Part shown: positions 11,127 to 20,288 of the stretch, piece after piece | Layout of the letters: each line of letters begins with the position of its first letter | How positions within the stretch are numbered: the first letter of the stretch is position 1 | Assembly (NCBI GenBank): GCA_024636495.1 | Contig: JAGXGZ010000050.1 | Span: 112,276-176,275 of the forward strand | From: Roseobacter sp. | GTDB taxonomy: Bacteria; Pseudomonadota; Alphaproteobacteria; Rhodobacterales; Rhodobacteraceae | Reading direction: 5' to 3' | DNA: 64,000 bases | Translations under genes and position numbers: made by a program | Notes under the pieces: model-generated | Databases searched by the model: none | Seen by the model: the letters and a program-made list of their open reading frames with translations, nothing else | What the model was told of the DNA's origin: nothing

Positions 11127-11842
11127 TGAAAGGCTGCTTCGATCTTTTGAACAGCCTCGTTGATCTCTACGGGGTCAACCCCCCGGATAACGATATGCGC
11201 GCCATATTTACCGTCTTTCTGAAACGGGTAGGATCCGATCGACAGCGCCGGATGGTCCTTTGCCACTTGTCCCAGAGGGCCCGCAATATCCCCTTCGCCG
11301 CGATCAATGCGCACGGTGCTGCTGATCAACGGCGCCCCTCCGGTCAAGGTGGGCAAAACACTGGCCACCATCGCCTCGAATACCGACGGGACACCGGCCA
11401 TGACATGGACGTTTTCCAGCTTGAAACCGGGTGCGGCGGAAACAGGGTTGTCGATCAGCGTTGCATCATCGGGGATACGGGCCATGCGCAGGCGCGCCTC
11501 GTTCAGCTGGGTGCCTGATTTGGCATAGTGGGTTGCCAGAATGGCGCGTGCGTCATCGCGCACGTCGATGTGTTTATTGAACGCCGCCGCAATGCAATCC
11601 GCCGTAATGTCATCATGCGTCGGGCCGATACCGCCGCTGGTGAACACGCTGTCGTACATTTTCGACAGTGCCTGAACCGCGCTGACGATGGTGTCATGTT
11701 CATCCCCGATCACCCGCACCTCTTTCAGGTCGATGCCGACGCTTGTCAGCTGCCCTGCCAAATGGTGCATGTTGGAATCGCGGGTACGTCCCGACAGGAT
11801 TTCATCGCCGATGACGATCATAGCGGCAGTGGGGTTTGACAT
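11123..11842 (-). CDS. CinA N-terminal domain / molybdopterin-binding (MoCF) protein
   Basis: A 239-residue stand-alone MoCF-fold domain equivalent to the N-terminal half of CinA. The IGDEILSGRTRDSN motif (11-24) and GGIGPTHDD (70-78) are diagnostic. In CinA this domain has ADP-ribose pyrophosphatase activity and is fused to a C-terminal nicotinamide-nucleotide amidase; here the amidase half is absent, as is common in alphaproteobacteria where it is a separate gene. It heads the operon cinA-like / GNAT / AhpD-like / OmpA-like and is divergent from sfsA with a 27-base gap. Confidence 0.85.
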   Translation of the reverse strand: MSNPTAAMIVIGDEILSGRTRDSNMHHLAGQLTSVGIDLKEVRVIGDEHDTIVSAVQALSKMYDSVFTSGGIGPTHDDITADCIAAAFNKHIDVRDDARAILATHYAKSGTQLNEARLRMARIPDDATLIDNPVSAAPGFKLENVHVMAGVPSVFEAMVASVLPTLTGGAPLISSTVRIDRGEGDIAGPLGQVAKDHPALSIGSYPFQKDGKYGAHIVIRGVDPVEINEAVQKIEAAFQ

Positions 11843-11869
11843 ATACCTGTCTCCTTGAGGGGGCGTTGA

Positions 11870-12595
11870 ATGACGTATAGGTCACTGCACATGCGCTTTC
11901 AAACCGAACTTGTCCCCGCCCGCCTGATCCGCCGCTACAAACGGTTTCTGGCCGATTGCACGTTGGAAGACGGCCGCGAGGTTACAGCCCATTGCTCCAA
12001 TCCCGGATCGATGTTGGGATTGGCAGAACCGGGCATGCGCATTTGGCTTGAGCCGAACGACGACCCAAAGCGCAAGCTGAACTATGGATGGCGGCTGATA
12101 GACCAGGAGAACGGGCATTTCACCGGCGTAGATACATCATTGCCGAACCGGGCAATAAAAGCGGCACTTGAAGCGCGCGAGATCGACGCCTTGTCGAAGT
12201 ACGGCACCATACGCCCCGAGGTGAAGTATGCCGAAAACTCACGGATAGACTTTTTGCTGACCGAACCGGGCCTGCCCGATACCTATGTAGAGGTGAAATC
12301 CGCGACGTTATCGCGCAGCCCCGGTTTGGCTGAATTCCCCGACAGCGTCACCAAACGCGGTGCCAAGCATCTAAAGGATCTAGCGGCGATGGCACGCTTG
12401 GGCCACCGCGCCGTCCTTTTGTATCTGGTGCAACGCACGGATTGCACAGAATTCGCCCTCGCTGCTGATATTGACCCCGGATATGCCGCTGCTTTTGCAG
12501 ATGCGCGTGCAGCCGGGCTGGAAACAATGGTGATCGCAACGCATATTACCCCTCAAGAGATTGCTTTGGCCGACCATTTACCGCTAAAGGAATGA
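11870..12595 (+). CDS. sfsA: SfsA, DNA/RNA nuclease-fold protein (sugar fermentation stimulation)
   Basis: A 241-residue SfsA protein. The MRFQTELVPARLIRRYKRFLADC opening segment (split here by family convention) and the VEVKSATL nuclease-like core are characteristic; SfsA has an OB-fold plus a restriction-endonuclease-like domain. In E. coli it was linked to maltose metabolism, but its biochemical role is unclear. Two starts are possible: ATG 11870 with GAGGGGG seven bases upstream, and ATG 11891, which gives the commonly annotated N-terminus of 234 residues. I keep 11870 for the ribosome site. Divergent from the cinA-like gene. Confidence 0.88.
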   Translation: MTYRSLHMRFQTELVPARLIRRYKRFLADCTLEDGREVTAHCSNPGSMLGLAEPGMRIWLEPNDDPKRKLNYGWRLIDQENGHFTGVDTSLPNRAIKAALEAREIDALSKYGTIRPEVKYAENSRIDFLLTEPGLPDTYVEVKSATLSRSPGLAEFPDSVTKRGAKHLKDLAAMARLGHRAVLLYLVQRTDCTEFALAADIDPGYAAAFADARAAGLETMVIATHITPQEIALADHLPLKE

Positions 12596-12660
12596 CCCCG
12601 GACTGGTCCTTGACCGAAACCCGCGCTAAGGATGTTTAAATTATGATGGAGAGACCGGTG

Positions 12661-13476
12661 ATGAATGAACACCGAGGACGCCAGACGAAAGACGGCATCC
12701 GCATTTACGATCCTGCGGATTTCGCCGGAATGCATGCGGCTGGGAAACTGGCCGCTCAGATTCTTGACGATATTGCAGCGCATGTGTTTGTCGGTCAGAC
12801 CACAGGGGCTATCGACGGCCTGATCACCCAGATGGTCGAGGACGCAGGCGCAAAATCCGCGACGATCGGCTATAAGGGCTACAAGCACGCCAGCTGTATT
12901 TCGATCAATCATGTGGTTTGTCACGGCATCCCCGGCGACAAAAAGCTGAAAGACGGTGATATCCTGAATATTGACGTCACAGTGATTGTCGATGGCTGGT
13001 TTGGCGACACCTCTCGGATGTATGTCGCAGGCAAGCTGCCGCGCAAGGCGGAACGTCTGATCGAGATTACCCATGACGCCCTGATGCTGGGCATCGAAGC
13101 GGTCAAACCCGGCAATACCTTTGGCGATATCGGCCATGCCATCCAAAGCTATGTCGAAGGTCACCGGATGAGCGTCGTCACCGATTTCTGTGGGCATGGT
13201 TTGGGCCGTGTTTTTCACGCCCCGCCAAATGTGCTGCACTACGGGCGCCCCGGCACCGGGTCTGTTTTGGAACCGGGCATGTTTTTCACGATTGAACCGA
13301 TGGTCAATCTGGGCCGCGCCGAAACCAAAGTTCTTGCCGATGACTGGACAGCCGTGACCCGCGACAAATCGCTGTCAGCGCAATTCGAACATTCCGTCGG
13401 CGTGACCGAAACGGGCGTTGAGATTTTCACCCTGTCGCCCGCCGGGACCTTCCATCCGACCTACACCCAAGACTAG
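12661..13476 (+). CDS. map: Methionine aminopeptidase, type I
   Basis: A 271-residue MetAP-I that removes the initiator Met from nascent proteins. The five metal ligands are visible at Asp105, Asp116, His179, Glu212 and Glu243, and the substrate-contacting His at residue 84. The start at 12661 follows GGAGAG by seven bases; ATGs at 12643 and 12646 lie upstream of that site and would add six residues. The stop codon shares a palindromic CTAG (13473-13476) with the stop of the convergent pssA. Confidence 0.93.
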   Translation: MNEHRGRQTKDGIRIYDPADFAGMHAAGKLAAQILDDIAAHVFVGQTTGAIDGLITQMVEDAGAKSATIGYKGYKHASCISINHVVCHGIPGDKKLKDGDILNIDVTVIVDGWFGDTSRMYVAGKLPRKAERLIEITHDALMLGIEAVKPGNTFGDIGHAIQSYVEGHRMSVVTDFCGHGLGRVFHAPPNVLHYGRPGTGSVLEPGMFFTIEPMVNLGRAETKVLADDWTAVTRDKSLSAQFEHSVGVTETGVEIFTLSPAGTFHPTYTQD

Positions 13477-14234
13477 CTTTTGCGCTTGTCCATGCGCAGT
13501 TCAAGCACCGCCCAAATGATGCTGCCGGCATAGGCAAAGCAGCATATGACCAGCGTGGCCCATGGGAAGCTTACAAGGCAGGCGATGAAGCCGGTAAAGA
13601 ATATCAGGAAATAAGTCACGTTGGTGCGCGAAAAGCTAACCGACTTGAACGACCATGTGGGAATGCGGCTGATCATGATCCAGCCGACCAGCACGATGTA
13701 AATACATGCCAGAAAATCCGGCATCGCAGCCCCCGGCCCAAAGGCATAGGGCAAATAAATCGGCAGCATGACCAGCATTGCGCCCGCAGGCGACGGCACA
13801 CCGGTGAAATAGCCGCCATCATCCAGAGGATCTTTGGTGCGCGAATCCACATTGAACCGCGCCAGCCGCATGACGCAGCAAATCGCAAAGACCAATACAG
13901 CCAGCCAGCCCGCGCGATAGAAGTCTTGCAACCCCCAGAAATACACGACCAGCGGCGGCGCAACCCCGAAATTCACGAAATCAGCAAGGCTGTCCAGCTC
14001 TGCGCCGATCTTGCTGTCGCTGCCCAGATAGCGGGCCGCGCGCCCGTCCATACCATCAAGGATACTTGCAAGCGTGATCAGAAAAACCGCCAGCGCGGTG
14101 TTCCCTTCGGCGGCAAAACGGATTGCCGAAATGCCCGAACAGATCGCCGCAATCGTCAACATGTTCGGTATCAATTGCAGCAGCGAAAATTCCGCCTTCG
14201 GCTTGTCGGTAGGGACTGGGGGGCGATCCGTCAT
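13473..14234 (-). CDS. pssA: CDP-diacylglycerol-serine O-phosphatidyltransferase
   Basis: A 253-residue integral membrane enzyme of the CDP-alcohol phosphotransferase family. The catalytic motif DGX2ARX8GX3DX3D is complete at residues 63-85. It makes phosphatidylserine from CDP-diacylglycerol and serine; the product is decarboxylated by the psd product encoded immediately upstream (adjacent base to base), giving phosphatidylethanolamine. Several hydrophobic helices follow the motif. Same operon as psd. Confidence 0.93.
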   Translation of the reverse strand: MTDRPPVPTDKPKAEFSLLQLIPNMLTIAAICSGISAIRFAAEGNTALAVFLITLASILDGMDGRAARYLGSDSKIGAELDSLADFVNFGVAPPLVVYFWGLQDFYRAGWLAVLVFAICCVMRLARFNVDSRTKDPLDDGGYFTGVPSPAGAMLVMLPIYLPYAFGPGAAMPDFLACIYIVLVGWIMISRIPTWSFKSVSFSRTNVTYFLIFFTGFIACLVSFPWATLVICCFAYAGSIIWAVLELRMDKRKS

Positions 14235-14900
14235 TTAGGACAGCTCTGCCAAAACGGTTTCGCCAGCAACCATGGTCTGGCCGATGCTGACCTTTGGCGT
14301 CACACCTTGCGGCAAGTAAACATCCACGCGCGACCCAAATCGGATCAGGCCAAAACGCTGACCAGCCTGCGTATGCGCGCCCGGTTTGGTGAAGCAAACG
14401 ATGCGGCGGGCCACAAGGCCGGCAATCTGAACCACGGCGATATCGCGCCCGTCAGCCATCTTGATGCGCAGGCTGTTGCGCTCGTTGTCTTTGCTGGCTT
14501 TATCCAGCGAAGCATTAAAGAACTTGCCAGCGCGATAAGCTATTTCAGTGATTTCACCAGCCACAGGGGCGCGGTTCACGTGGCAATTAAAGACGTTCAT
14601 AAATACACTGACACGGGTCAGCGGGGTATCGTCCATCCCCAGCTCGGCGGGTGGAACGGCTGGTTCGATCAACGACACGATGCCATCTGCCGGGCTGATC
14701 ACAAGACTATCACCTTTGGGTGTCACGCGTTCAGGGTCGCGGAAAAAGTAGTAGCACCAGATGGTTGCACCAACACCGATCCAACCCAGAAAATCAGCCA
14801 GCAAGAAAAGCACCAACGTGATCGCAGCAAAAATTGCCACAAACTTGCGCCCCTCGGGGTGCATCGGTTTGATAAAGGTACTGGTCATGCTCAGGCTCAT
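14235..14900 (-). CDS. psd: Phosphatidylserine decarboxylase proenzyme (short type)
   Basis: A 221-residue short-form Psd. The self-cleavage site is visible as FGS at residues 188-190, where Ser190 becomes the pyruvoyl group of the alpha chain after cleavage from Gly189. Hydrophobic helices at about 20-52 anchor it in the inner membrane. It converts phosphatidylserine to phosphatidylethanolamine and forms a two-gene unit with pssA. The start has several nearby options (Met1, Met5, Met13); the first is kept. Confidence 0.92.
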   Translation of the reverse strand: MSLSMTSTFIKPMHPEGRKFVAIFAAITLVLFLLADFLGWIGVGATIWCYYFFRDPERVTPKGDSLVISPADGIVSLIEPAVPPAELGMDDTPLTRVSVFMNVFNCHVNRAPVAGEITEIAYRAGKFFNASLDKASKDNERNSLRIKMADGRDIAVVQIAGLVARRIVCFTKPGAHTQAGQRFGLIRFGSRVDVYLPQGVTPKVSIGQTMVAGETVLAELS

Positions 14901-14980
14901 CGGGCGCTTCTTTCGGTTTTGGACGTTGAATAGCTCTTATGCCTATGTAGGGCGAATGCAAAGGCAGAACAATTTCAGGG

Positions 14981-15532
14981 TCAGCCGAGTTGCAAAAGTG
15001 TGATCCACGTATCCCCGTATTTTCGCTTATCAATCCGGGTAAAGCCGTCGGGCGCGTCCATCGCGCTGCTTTCTTCCCAAACTACCATGGCACCCGGGGT
15101 CAGCCAGCCCCCCAGACGGGCCTTGGCAAGTGCCATCTGCCCCAGCCGCTTGCCGTAAGGCGGGTCAAGAAACACCAGATCAAACGGCGCGCCCTTCCAA
15201 TCGCTAAGCGCTGTCGCATCCTCGCGCAGCAGTTTTGTGTCGCTTTCGGCCCGCAATTTCTTGGTGTTCTCGCCGATCAGCTTTTGCGCAACGCGCCCGT
15301 TTTCAACAAAAACAACCGTACCTGCGCCGCGCGATAGCGCCTCTAGTCCCAATGCGCCGGTGCCAGCAAACAAATCCAATACCCGCGCGCCTTGGATCAC
15401 GTTGTGGTGGGTCAGCATCGAAAAAAGGCTTTCGCGCACCCGGTCCGAGGTGGGTCGCAAATGCGCCTGCACATCGCCAGCGCCAACGTCGGCCAGCTGC
15501 GTGCCGCGTGATTTTCCGGCGATGATCCTCAC
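14981..15532 (-). CDS. rsmD: 16S rRNA (guanine966-N2)-methyltransferase RsmD
   Basis: A 183-residue Rossmann-fold methyltransferase. The SAM-binding motif DLFAGTGALGLEALSRG lies at residues 53-69 and the amino-methyltransferase signature DPPY at 123-126. RsmD methylates G966 of 16S rRNA in the assembled 30S particle. Its ATG overlaps the stop of the upstream FAD oxidoreductase gene by four bases, so both are read from one transcript. Confidence 0.92.
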   Translation of the reverse strand: MRIIAGKSRGTQLADVGAGDVQAHLRPTSDRVRESLFSMLTHHNVIQGARVLDLFAGTGALGLEALSRGAGTVVFVENGRVAQKLIGENTKKLRAESDTKLLREDATALSDWKGAPFDLVFLDPPYGKRLGQMALAKARLGGWLTPGAMVVWEESSAMDAPDGFTRIDKRKYGDTWITLLQLG

Positions 15533-16737
15533 GCCTTTAACAGCGCTTTCAGGTCGGTTGCGGGATCTTCAATTAGGGTGGGTAAAGGGGATTTCCCAGC
15601 CTCGATCAGGCGGCGCCCGATCATAAAACCGCGCGGGTCGTTCATCGCGTCAACTGCCAGCAATTCATCACCCTTGTAGTACCAGAACGCCACTGTTTCA
15701 GCATCGGTTCGCCGCGTAATGACGCGATCATAGCCGGTGTTAAGGCCTGCAATCTGCAATTTCACATCGTACTGATCCGACCAGAACCACGGCGTTGCGA
15801 CATATTCTTTGGCGCCACCCATGATGTTTGCGGCCACACATTCCGCCTGATCAATGGCATTAGGGACCGATTCCAACCTGATGCGCCCGCCGCGATACGG
15901 AAACGACGTGCAATCGCCCGCTGCCCAAACGCGCGGCACCGAGGTACGGCCGTGACTATCCGTTTTGATGCCATTATCGATCTCGATTCCAGCCGCTTCG
16001 GCCAAGGCGATATCCGGGCCAATGCCGACGCCGACGATCACAAAATCCACCGCTAGCTCTGATCCGTCAGACAAAATTGCGCCCGTGACATGGGTATCGC
16101 CGGTCAGCCGCTCAAGGCCGACACCCTCGCGGATAGTGACTCCATGCGATGTATGGAGATCGCGGAAAAAATCAGATGTTTGCGGGGCCGCAACCCGTTG
16201 CAGAATACGCGCACCCATTTCAACCAATGTGACCTGCAAGCCCAGCTTGGCTGCCACCGATGCAGCCTCAAGCCCGATATAGCCGCCGCCCACGATCAGC
16301 ACCCGTGCACCTTTGGCAAATCGCGGCCCCATCGCATCGACATCGGCCAGATCCCGCACCACATGCACCCCGTCAAGCGCGCCACCAATACTGGCAGGCA
16401 AACGCCGGGGGACAGATCCGGTGGTCAGGACCAGATCGTCATAGCTCATATCGTGACCGTTCACGCGGATGGTTTGCGCGGTGATATCAACCGCTTCGAC
16501 TTGGGTGTTCAACATCAGATCGATGTCGTGCTCGCCATAAAAGCTTTCGGGGCGCAGGAACAAACGCTCAAGCGTCATGCCGCCGGTTAGATACGTCTTG
16601 GACAGGGGCGGGCGTTGATAGGGCGGCACGGGTTCAGCGCCAATCAGCGTCACTTTGCCGTCAAATCCTGAATTGCGCAGCTTGGCCACGCAAGAAGACC
16701 CCGCCTGCCCAGCCCCGATTACGATCACATGACCCAT
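15529..16737 (-). CDS. FAD-dependent ferredoxin/rubredoxin reductase-type oxidoreductase
   Basis: A 402-residue two-dinucleotide-binding flavoprotein. The FAD motif GAGQAG lies at residues 7-12 and the NAD(P)H motif GGGYIG in the middle (about 150); VWAAGDCTSF marks the second FAD contact. A C-terminal domain follows, as in BphA4/putidaredoxin-reductase-type enzymes that pass electrons from NADH to a ferredoxin. The frame opens upstream at 16935, but ATG 16737 with GAGAGG six bases before it is the clear start. It is divergent from a peroxiredoxin across 94 bases and overlaps rsmD by four bases. Confidence 0.88.
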   Translation of the reverse strand: MGHVIVIGAGQAGSSCVAKLRNSGFDGKVTLIGAEPVPPYQRPPLSKTYLTGGMTLERLFLRPESFYGEHDIDLMLNTQVEAVDITAQTIRVNGHDMSYDDLVLTTGSVPRRLPASIGGALDGVHVVRDLADVDAMGPRFAKGARVLIVGGGYIGLEAASVAAKLGLQVTLVEMGARILQRVAAPQTSDFFRDLHTSHGVTIREGVGLERLTGDTHVTGAILSDGSELAVDFVIVGVGIGPDIALAEAAGIEIDNGIKTDSHGRTSVPRVWAAGDCTSFPYRGGRIRLESVPNAIDQAECVAANIMGGAKEYVATPWFWSDQYDVKLQIAGLNTGYDRVITRRTDAETVAFWYYKGDELLAVDAMNDPRGFMIGRRLIEAGKSPLPTLIEDPATDLKALLKA

Positions 16738-16831
16738 GATGTACCTCTCGAAGAAAAAACTGGTTTCCTGACTGCGTGCAAACCCTATATCTAACGAAGA
16801 GACAAACACAATGACATGAAAGGTCACGTAT

Positions 16832-17320
16832 ATGACGATCTCCCAAGGCGATACCCTGCCAGACGCCACACTGATGCAAATGGGGGCTGATGGCCCCTCG
16901 CCAGTGCAGATGGCTGACAAGCTGAAAGGCCGCAAGGTCGTTGTTTTTGCTGTGCCCGGTGCGTTTACACCTACATGTCATTCCGCGCACGTGCCCAGCT
17001 TTATCCGCACCAAGGATCAGTTTGATGCAAAAGGCGTGGACGAGGTTATTTGCGTATCGTGCAATGACCCGTTCGTGATGCAGGCGTGGGGCGACGCGAC
17101 AGGTGCGACTGCGGCTGGCATCACCATGCTGGCGGATGGCAACAGCGCGTTCACCAAAGCCATTGGCATGGATTTCACAGCCGAGCCAGTGGGCCTTCTC
17201 GCGCGGTCCAAGCGCTATGCGATGCTGGTGGATGACGGCAAAGTGACGCTTTTCCAAGCCGAAGAAAACCCCGGCGTCTGTGAAACGTCGGGCGGCGAGG
17301 CGCTGCTTGATAATATGTGA
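16832..17320 (+). CDS. Peroxiredoxin, Prx5 subfamily
   Basis: A 162-residue thioredoxin-fold peroxidase. The active-site segment PGAFTPTC puts the peroxidatic Cys at residue 49; Cys150 near the C-terminus is placed like the resolving Cys of atypical 2-Cys Prx5. Two further Cys at 74 and 77 are close together. It reduces hydroperoxides, probably with glutathione/glutaredoxin or thioredoxin. AAAGGT lies seven bases before the ATG. The divergent FAD reductase may be a partner, but that is inference. A strong terminator follows. Confidence 0.92.
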   Translation: MTISQGDTLPDATLMQMGADGPSPVQMADKLKGRKVVVFAVPGAFTPTCHSAHVPSFIRTKDQFDAKGVDEVICVSCNDPFVMQAWGDATGATAAGITMLADGNSAFTKAIGMDFTAEPVGLLARSKRYAMLVDDGKVTLFQAEENPGVCETSGGEALLDNM

Positions 17321-17343
17321 ACCGTCTTAGGACATGAAACGCA

Positions 17344-17382
17344 AAACGCCGCCCCTGTCAGAGAGGGCGGCGTTTTTGTTTT
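17344..17382 (+). terminator. Rho-independent terminator after the peroxiredoxin gene
   Basis: Stem AAACGCCGCCC (17344-17354) / GGGCGGCGTTT (17365-17375), 10-base loop, followed by a T-rich run. It lies 24 bases after the stop and may serve both convergent genes. Confidence 0.9.
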
Positions 17383-17397
17383 CCGTTGGCGCGATCG

Positions 17398-17703
17398 CTA
17401 TTTGTCTGTGCCGATCAACCCATCCATCTTGCGGGCCAGCTTGGCATCCAGCGCACTAAGCCCGTCAACATCATGGGTGGTCAGCGTCACGACGACTTTG
17501 TTATATACGTTTTCCCATTCAGGATGGTGACCCCATTTTTCCGCCCAGATGGCCGCGCGGGTCATCCACCCGAATGCGTCTGCAAAATCGTTGAACTTGA
17601 ATGTTTTGACAATCGCGTCACGGTCATCGGTCATTGCCCAACCCGTTGCAAACAACGGTGCCAGTACGGTTTTTCGGGTTTCTTCGCTTAATTTCTCGGT
17701 CAT
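17398..17703 (-). CDS. phhB: 4a-hydroxytetrahydrobiopterin dehydratase (PCD/DCoH)
   Basis: A 101-residue pterin-4a-carbinolamine dehydratase. The catalytic His residues are visible at 59 and 60 (GHHPEW) and 77 (TTHD). The enzyme regenerates the pterin cofactor of aromatic amino acid hydroxylases, and in bacteria without phenylalanine hydroxylase it is often linked to molybdopterin metabolism. No phhA is in the window. It is the last gene of the operon that starts with ridA and its ATG overlaps the DUF482 gene by four bases. Confidence 0.92.
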   Translation of the reverse strand: MTEKLSEETRKTVLAPLFATGWAMTDDRDAIVKTFKFNDFADAFGWMTRAAIWAEKWGHHPEWENVYNKVVVTLTTHDVDGLSALDAKLARKMDGLIGTDK

Positions 17704-18887
17704 TGTTGCTCCTCAATCGTCGCCCGTTTGAAGGGGCCGTAATCTGTCAGAATGTCGATCTCTTCATCGACGGCCGCGCGTTCTTGACGCAGATAATCTT
17801 CAACGGCGCGGGCAAACCCCTTGTCGCGCATCCAATGCAGCGACCATGTTGCCGTTGGCAGATACCCCCGCGCCAGCTTGTGTTCTCCTTGTGCGCCTGC
17901 CTCTACCATTGCCAATCCCATCTCGATGGCGATGTCGATGGCGCGGTAATAACACAGCTCGAAATGCAGGAACGGATGATGCTCTGTGCAGCCCCAGTAC
18001 CTTCCGTATAACGCGTCAGCCCCGATAAAGTTCAGCGCGCCCGCCACCCATTTTCCATCCCGCTTTGCCAACACCAGCGCCATATCATCGCGCAAGGTTT
18101 CTTGGGCGATGCGGAAAAACCGTCGTGTCAGATAGGGCGTGCCCCATTTGCGCGCACCCGTGTCTTGGTAAAATTCCCAAAAAGCATCCCAATGTTCCGG
18201 TTCAATCGCGTCACCGGTAAAGGTTTTAATCGTGCCGCCAAAGTCCTGCGCCTGTATGCGTTCCTTGCGGATATTCTTGCGCTTGCGCGAGCTAAGCGTG
18301 GCAAGAAAGCCGTCAAAATCCGCATAGCCACGATTTTGCCAATGGAACTGCTGGCTTTTGCGGGCCATCAGGCCCAACGGCTCTGCCGCCATCGCCTCGG
18401 CCTCGGTGCAAAAGGTGATGTGCAAGGACGACAGACCGTTGTTGTCCGTCAGTTGCACAGCCCCCTGAACAAGGGCCGCCATCCCCGCCTCTTCAAAGCC
18501 GGGGCGAGTCAGAAAACGGCGGCCTGTCGCCGGGGTATGGGGCACGGCGATCTGTAGTTTGGGGTAATAGCGCCCGCCTGCGCGCTCCAACGCATGCGCC
18601 CAGCTATGGTCAAAGATATATTCGCCCTGACTGTGGGCTTTCGCGTACATCGGGGCCACCCCGATCATTTGTCCGTCAATCCCCGCTGTCAGATACTGCG
18701 GTTGCCAGCCCGTGCCCGTTCCAACGCTGCCGCTGTCTTCAAGTGCGGACAAAAAGCGATAGGTCGTAAACGGATCAATCGGGCGCGCGCCTGTTGCCGT
18801 TTCAGGACAAGCGCAAGCGTCCCATTCCTCTTGGCCGATGTCGGCAATCCGCGCGTGTATCCTGATTTCGACTTCTTGCGCGCTCAT
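17700..18887 (-). CDS. GNAT-like protein of the DUF482 family
   Basis: A 395-residue protein of the DUF482 (COG3146) group, a FemAB-like double-GNAT fold. The segments [19 protein letters not shown] and [23 protein letters not shown] are typical. Its substrate is not established. The start is set at ATG 18887 with GGGACAG upstream; a TTG at 18941 would add 18 residues. Middle gene of the ridA / glycerophosphodiesterase / DUF482 / phhB operon. Confidence 0.82.
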   Translation of the reverse strand: MSAQEVEIRIHARIADIGQEEWDACACPETATGARPIDPFTTYRFLSALEDSGSVGTGTGWQPQYLTAGIDGQMIGVAPMYAKAHSQGEYIFDHSWAHALERAGGRYYPKLQIAVPHTPATGRRFLTRPGFEEAGMAALVQGAVQLTDNNGLSSLHITFCTEAEAMAAEPLGLMARKSQQFHWQNRGYADFDGFLATLSSRKRKNIRKERIQAQDFGGTIKTFTGDAIEPEHWDAFWEFYQDTGARKWGTPYLTRRFFRIAQETLRDDMALVLAKRDGKWVAGALNFIGADALYGRYWGCTEHHPFLHFELCYYRAIDIAIEMGLAMVEAGAQGEHKLARGYLPTATWSLHWMRDKGFARAVEDYLRQERAAVDEEIDILTDYGPFKRATIEEQQ

Positions 18888-18937
18888 GCTGCTGTCCCGA
18901 TTGCCATAGGGTGTATCTGTGGCCGATGCGCCAAGGT

Positions 18938-19699
18938 TCAAGCGGTGAGCGGTGCGTCATATCCCTCAAACGTGATATTATCGGCGAACTGCCGTGCCGT
19001 CGCCTCGGTTTGGGGCGTTCTGACTGTCCAACAACACACCATTGCTCCGGCCGTACGCAGCTCGGTCACACGAGGGCGCGAAAGGTCGTCGACCTCGTGA
19101 CTGATGAAACAGGCCCCTGTACGGTCGTAATCCGGTATCTCGCGCAAACGGTCACAAACGGCCTTGGAGAGGGGCCAGTCATTGTATCGATAGGCACTGG
19201 TAACGATGCCCCGCGGCACGTCGGGCGCAAGTTTAGCCATGCGCGCAACCGTATGAGGGTTGAATGACATCACGGCCACATCGCCAGCGTATCCTTGTAA
19301 CGCCTGCGCGGTTGCGGCCTCAAGCGGGCCAATGGCGTCGCCCATGCCGCCGTCCTGGTCTTTTATTTCAACCAGCAACGGCACACGGCCCGCCACCAGC
19401 GCAACCACTTCGCTGAGCGTCGGAATGGTATCCGTTCCGCCTTTTAACGTGATCTGCGACAGATCAGACGCAGTGCACAAGTGAATGGAGCCCGACTCTT
19501 CGGTCAGACGATCCAGCGCATAATCGTGAAACACCATCGCTTGACCGTCTTTGCTAAGCTGGACATCTAGTTCGATGCCATAACCGCGCTCTATCGCAGC
19601 CCTGAAGGCAGCAGGGCTGTTTTCGGGACGGCCCGCGCTGACGTCATGAAAGCCGCGATGGGCAATCGGGGCTTTGCTAAAGGCGGCTTGCAGCTTCAT
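18938..19699 (-). CDS. Glycerophosphodiester phosphodiesterase family protein
   Basis: A 253-residue GDPD TIM barrel. The catalytic and metal residues of the family are present: His14-Arg15 (AHRGF), Glu43 and Asp45 (IELDVQLS) and His58 (FHDYALDR). No signal peptide is visible, so it is likely cytoplasmic, hydrolysing deacylated phospholipid head-groups. The open frame extends upstream to 19918 but those residues are the shadow of ridA; ATG 19699 overlaps the ridA stop by four bases. Confidence 0.9.
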   Translation of the reverse strand: MKLQAAFSKAPIAHRGFHDVSAGRPENSPAAFRAAIERGYGIELDVQLSKDGQAMVFHDYALDRLTEESGSIHLCTASDLSQITLKGGTDTIPTLSEVVALVAGRVPLLVEIKDQDGGMGDAIGPLEAATAQALQGYAGDVAVMSFNPHTVARMAKLAPDVPRGIVTSAYRYNDWPLSKAVCDRLREIPDYDRTGACFISHEVDDLSRPRVTELRTAGAMVCCWTVRTPQTEATARQFADNITFEGYDAPLTA

Positions 19700-20154
19700 T
19701 TGATCTCGAAAATCCCTTCGATTTCGACAGCGACCCCCAACGGCAAGGACGCGGCAGATACGGCGGAACGTGCGTGACGACCCGCATCGCCTAATGCTTC
19801 GACCAAAAAGTCGGACGCGCCATTGACCACTTTTGGCTGGTCGGTGAAATCCACTGTCGAATTGACGAAGCCTGTCAGCTTGACCACCCGCACCAGCCGT
19901 TCGATATCGCCCCCACATGCAGCTTTAACCTGCGCCAGCAAGCTGATCGCACAGGTTTTTGCAGCAGCAGCACCGGCTGCCACATCCATGTTTTCACCCA
20001 GCTTGCCGATGATCAGCCCGTCAGGACCGTTCGAAATCTGGCCCGAGATGTAAACGATGTTGCCGGTCTGGACGAAAGGAACATAGTTCGCCGCCGGGGC
20101 AGGTGCATCGGGCAAGGTGACGCCAAGATCGTTCAGACGGTCGGTGATGCTCAT
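19696..20154 (-). CDS. RidA-family (YjgF/YER057c) protein
   Basis: A 152-residue RidA-superfamily protein. The core VYISGQIS segment and the terminal LGVAVEIEGIFEIK are characteristic. Archetypal RidA deaminates reactive 2-aminoacrylate and requires an Arg near residue 105; here the HARSAVS segment carries the Arg of the longer subgroup, so the exact imine substrate is uncertain. ATG 20154 follows AAGGA by nine bases. First gene of a four-gene operon, divergent from a LysR regulator across about 134 bases. Confidence 0.87.
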   Translation of the reverse strand: MSITDRLNDLGVTLPDAPAPAANYVPFVQTGNIVYISGQISNGPDGLIIGKLGENMDVAAGAAAAKTCAISLLAQVKAACGGDIERLVRVVKLTGFVNSTVDFTDQPKVVNGASDFLVEALGDAGRHARSAVSAASLPLGVAVEIEGIFEIK

Positions 20155-20166
20155 GTGGTGTGTTCC

Positions 20167-20178
20167 TTTGAAATCAAA
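20167..20178. promoter_or_regulatory. Short palindrome between ridA and the LysR gene
   Basis: TTTGAAATCAAA is a perfect inverted repeat in the divergent ridA/lysR spacer and overlaps the ridA ribosome-site region. It could be an operator, but it is short and may be chance. Confidence 0.2.
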
Positions 20179-20288
20179 TTTGGTTTGGCGAATGATAACG
20201 CCGCAAGGGCAAAACGGAAAGGGGCATCGCAACTGGAAATCCGATCCGTCTCTTGGCAAGCCGCCCGGCCCGGCCCATGGTTGTCATC

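Noticed and set aside
13926..14933. A 335-codon plus-strand frame opposite psd-pssA
   Set aside because: Covers two clear convergent-strand genes and shows no domain.
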